Translations under genes and position numbers: made by a program
The notes under the pieces: model-generated
The model's input: only the letters and a program-made list of their open reading frames with translations
Told to the model about the DNA's origin: nothing
The model's database searches: none
In this document: one piece after another, positions 4,625 through 6,146 of the stretch
How positions within the stretch are numbered: position 1 is the stretch's first letter
How the letters are laid out: each line of letters begins with the position of its first letter
NCBI GenBank assembly: GCA_003140705.1
Contig: PLKU01000476.1
Coordinates: 14,615-20,760 of the forward strand
Direction: 5' to 3'
Source of the DNA: Acidobacteriaceae bacterium
GTDB taxonomy: Bacteria; Acidobacteriota; Terriglobia; Terriglobales; Acidobacteriaceae
Length of the DNA stretch: 6,146 nucleotides

Positions 4625-5674
4625 CCGGTTGGCTGGGCCGAATTCGGCGCACCCGGCGCGGGCCCTGCGTCCGACGATAGTCCGAGTGGCGATTCGCTGC
4701 GCGCGCCATTCTTGAATCGGCCGGTCGATCAGATAAAAGCCCGCGCGGAATGGAAGCCCGGCGCTCGCCATATCGCGCTCGCATCCGCAGAGGCCTTCGG
4801 AGCCCGCTGGAGCGGCACGTTCGACCGTCGCGAACCTTCCGGCGATTGGCAGTTTGCGCTCTCGGCGGATCGCCTCTCGGCGGCGAATCTCGATCGCTGG
4901 CTCAATCCCGCCTGGCGGCAGAGTTTTCTCGACCGAATGCTGCCGTTTCTCAACTCGCGCGCACAGACGAGCGCCGCGCCGGAGAATCTCAGAGCGGGCG
5001 GACGCCTCACTCTCGACACTTTCACGCTCGAGCCTCTGGTCGTCCGTCATCTGCAGGGAGATCTCAAAATCGACGGCCGCCATATCGTGCTTGCCGATGC
5101 GACCGGCCAGTTTTACGGCGGACAGGTCAGCGGTCTGTTCGGCGCGGACCTGAGCGCTTCGCCCGCTTACAGCGCGGACCTCGATTTCGCCGGCGTGGAT
5201 ATATCTTCGCTCGCTGCCGCGACGCCGGCACTCGACGGCTTTACGGCGGAATCCGCGGCCGGCCAGCTCTCACTTGTCGCGCACGGCGCCAATCGTGCCG
5301 ATCTGCTTGCGTCGCTCACCTGTCAGGGCAGCGTCCGCGCCACAGGCGCCGAACTCCTGAGCTTTGATTTGCAGGAGTCGCTCGGCGGCCAGTCGCAGGA
5401 CACCGGGGCCACTCGATTTCCCAGTGGCTCCGCCACTTTTACCTGTGCGCAGCGCATGATTGACATTCAAACCTTGAGTCTCGCGACCAGTGCAGACTCG
5501 TCAGCGAACGGCTCTGGCAGGATCGATTTCAGCCGCAATCTTGACTTGCGACTCCGGATGTCGTCAGCGCTTGCGCCCGGCGGCGACGCTCCGGCAGCAT
5601 CATTTCGCATAACCGGTCCGCTCGCCGCTCCTAAATTCGCGCTGCCTCAGCCGCCGCCCCGTCGTTCGCGCTAG
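4610..5674 (+). CDS. AsmA-like C-terminal domain protein, apparently 5'-truncated
   Basis: The 354 residues match the C-terminal half of AsmA-like proteins, large envelope proteins of the inner membrane/periplasm implicated in lipid and outer-membrane homeostasis. Visible blocks are AEWKPGARHIALASAEAFGARWSGTF-like beta repeats (47-71), DWQFALSADRLSAANLDRWL (79-98), the family-typical FYGGQVSG (168-175), GRIDFSRNLDLRLRM (303-317) and FRITGPLAAPKFALP (332-346). Alternating beta-strands run throughout. What is missing is the N-terminal membrane anchor and the first AsmA domain; relatives are commonly well over 600 residues. The ATG at 4610 has no good ribosome binding site and begins with a low-complexity Gly/Ala/Pro stretch. 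The frame opens only at 4586, where ccmE begins on the other strand. It is therefore a gene fragment, a pseudogene or one side of a chimeric junction. Confidence 0.75.
   Translation: MGAGQPVGWAEFGAPGAGPASDDSPSGDSLRAPFLNRPVDQIKARAEWKPGARHIALASAEAFGARWSGTFDRREPSGDWQFALSADRLSAANLDRWLNPAWRQSFLDRMLPFLNSRAQTSAAPENLRAGGRLTLDTFTLEPLVVRHLQGDLKIDGRHIVLADATGQFYGGQVSGLFGADLSASPAYSADLDFAGVDISSLAAATPALDGFTAESAAGQLSLVAHGANRADLLASLTCQGSVRATGAELLSFDLQESLGGQSQDTGATRFPSGSATFTCAQRMIDIQTLSLATSADSSANGSGRIDFSRNLDLRLRMSSALAPGGDAPAASFRITGPLAAPKFALPQPPPRRSR
4622..4648. repeat. Two adjacent perfect palindromes at the ccmE/AsmA-like junction
   Basis: CAACCGGTTG (4622-4631, 10 bp) and GCCGAATTCGGC (4637-4648, 12 bp) are both perfect palindromes 5 bp apart. 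The first overlaps the -35 box of the putative ccm promoter. The second contains the only GAATTC I found in the window. They could be binding sites for a dimeric regulator or a restriction-site junction. Confidence 0.5.
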
Positions 5675-5891
5675 CGTATTTTCCTTCTGGCACGCAGCGC
5701 TCTTCCCGAATTGGCTTCGGCGGCGGAAAATGTGTCGAGGGTTTGGAGGGGTGTAGCACTGCTACGCCCGGTATACATGCCTGACAACCGGTAGCCCATC
5801 CCTCTCCCGCTCACCCGCACGGTCCAATGACGCTCCGGCCATGCCTGCGCCCCTCTTCCCTCACTCCAAGCCCTGTGCTAGCGTTCGTTCG
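5675..5891. other. Intergenic region after the AsmA-like gene
   Basis: 217 bp without a convincing gene. The first part is followed by a hairpin-rich block (5749-5795), then a pyrimidine-rich stretch on the plus strand (about 5798-5870). The last 20 nt hold TAGCGT (5879-5884), 7 nt before the ATG at 5892, a possible weak -10 box for a leaderless transcript of the next gene; no convincing -35 box accompanies it. Confidence 0.4.
5749..5769 (+). terminator. Strong hairpin after the AsmA-like gene, possible terminator
   Basis: GGGTGTAGC (5749-5757) pairs with GCTACGCCC (5761-5769) around a 3-nt ACT loop, giving 9 pairs including one G-U. It lies 74 nt past the AsmA-like stop. There is no T-run after it, so intrinsic termination is doubtful. 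It could instead be a palindromic repeat or an mRNA-stabilising stem. Confidence 0.35.
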
Positions 5892-6146
5892 ATGCCGTCG
5901 CGCTGTACAAATATGATTCGCCTCGCTCTGTTCGTGAGTTTGACGCTGTTTTCACCGGCGCTCGCGGCCACGGCCGGTGAGCGAGTGCGCTTCGCGCCGA
6001 AATTTGTTCCCGGTGAAGTTCTTCGCTACCGCATTGAATCGCGCACCACGACCACGGGAACAACCACCACCCCCATCGTCAATCCCGAGGGCGGCTCGCG
6101 ATCAACCCAGGCGATCCATATGATCGTTCGCCTGGAAACGCTCGGC
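5892..6146 (+). CDS. Secreted protein of unknown function, C-terminus off the window
   Basis: The open frame runs from ATG 5892 to the right edge, 85 codons. Residues 8-28 (MIRLALFVSLTLFSPALAATA) form a Sec signal peptide with a hydrophobic core and an AxA-type cleavage site near ALA-ATA, so the protein is exported. The mature start continues with GERVRFAPKFVPGEVLRYRIE, then a Thr-rich stretch (TTTTGTTTTP) and an IVRLETL segment. The FxPGExLRYxIE-like opening resembles uncharacterised secreted beta-rich proteins of acidobacteria, but I cannot name a family. ATG 5913 is an alternative start that gives a more typical signal peptide. Neither start has a Shine-Dalgarno sequence. Same strand as the AsmA-like gene but 217 bp away. 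Confidence 0.75.
   Translation, partial: MPSRCTNMIRLALFVSLTLFSPALAATAGERVRFAPKFVPGEVLRYRIESRTTTTGTTTTPIVNPEGGSRSTQAIHMIVRLETLG

Noticed and set aside
4586..5083. Minus-strand 165-codon frame opposite the AsmA-like gene, and the other overlapping frames there
   Set aside because: Arg-rich shadow translations of a GC-rich coding strand, with no recognisable domain; the plus frame has clear AsmA-like blocks.
5878..6063. Minus-strand 61-codon frame opposite the secreted-protein gene
   Set aside because: It is antisense to a frame with a clear signal peptide and shows no features of its own.

Overview
The window reads as part of a GC-rich Gram-negative genome, most likely Acidobacteriota. This placement is an inference from protein flavour and gene order; there is no rRNA or other marker to prove it. 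Its core is a minus-strand cytochrome c maturation (System I) operon in the order ccmE-ccmA-ybaK-ccmB-ccmC-ccmD (4583 down to 1102). The genes are tightly packed: 4-nt gap, 4-nt ATGA overlap, 4-nt overlap, 78-nt gap and 36-nt gap. CcmA/B/C(/D) form the ABC machine that loads haem onto CcmE, which carries it across the periplasm to apocytochromes. ccmF, ccmG and ccmH are not in the window. A YbaK/EbsC-type Cys-tRNA deacylase gene is embedded between ccmA and ccmB.

Downstream on the same strand are a 33-codon membrane peptide with a strong ribosome binding site (862-761) and then the first 191 codons of a 3-deoxy-7-phosphoheptulonate (DAHP) synthase gene (575 to the left edge, incomplete), the entry step of the shikimate pathway. 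The aroF-type gene has its own plausible promoter.

To the right, on the plus strand and diverging from ccmE, is an AsmA-like C-terminal domain gene (4610-5674). It has no N-terminal membrane anchor and looks 5'-truncated, so the ccmE/asmA junction may be a rearrangement or an assembly or cloning chimera. After 217 bp of non-coding DNA with hairpins comes the start of a secreted protein gene of unknown function (5892 to the right edge, incomplete).

The most notable points are these. CcmE carries Cys-x-x-x-Tyr instead of the usual His-x-x-x-Tyr haem-binding motif. A 42-bp tandem repeat has become the in-frame C-terminal tail of CcmA while the ATGA overlap with ybaK is kept. CcmA has Ala where the Q-loop glutamine is expected. 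A ybaK gene sits inside the ccm operon. I found no clearly new multi-gene defence or mobile system here.
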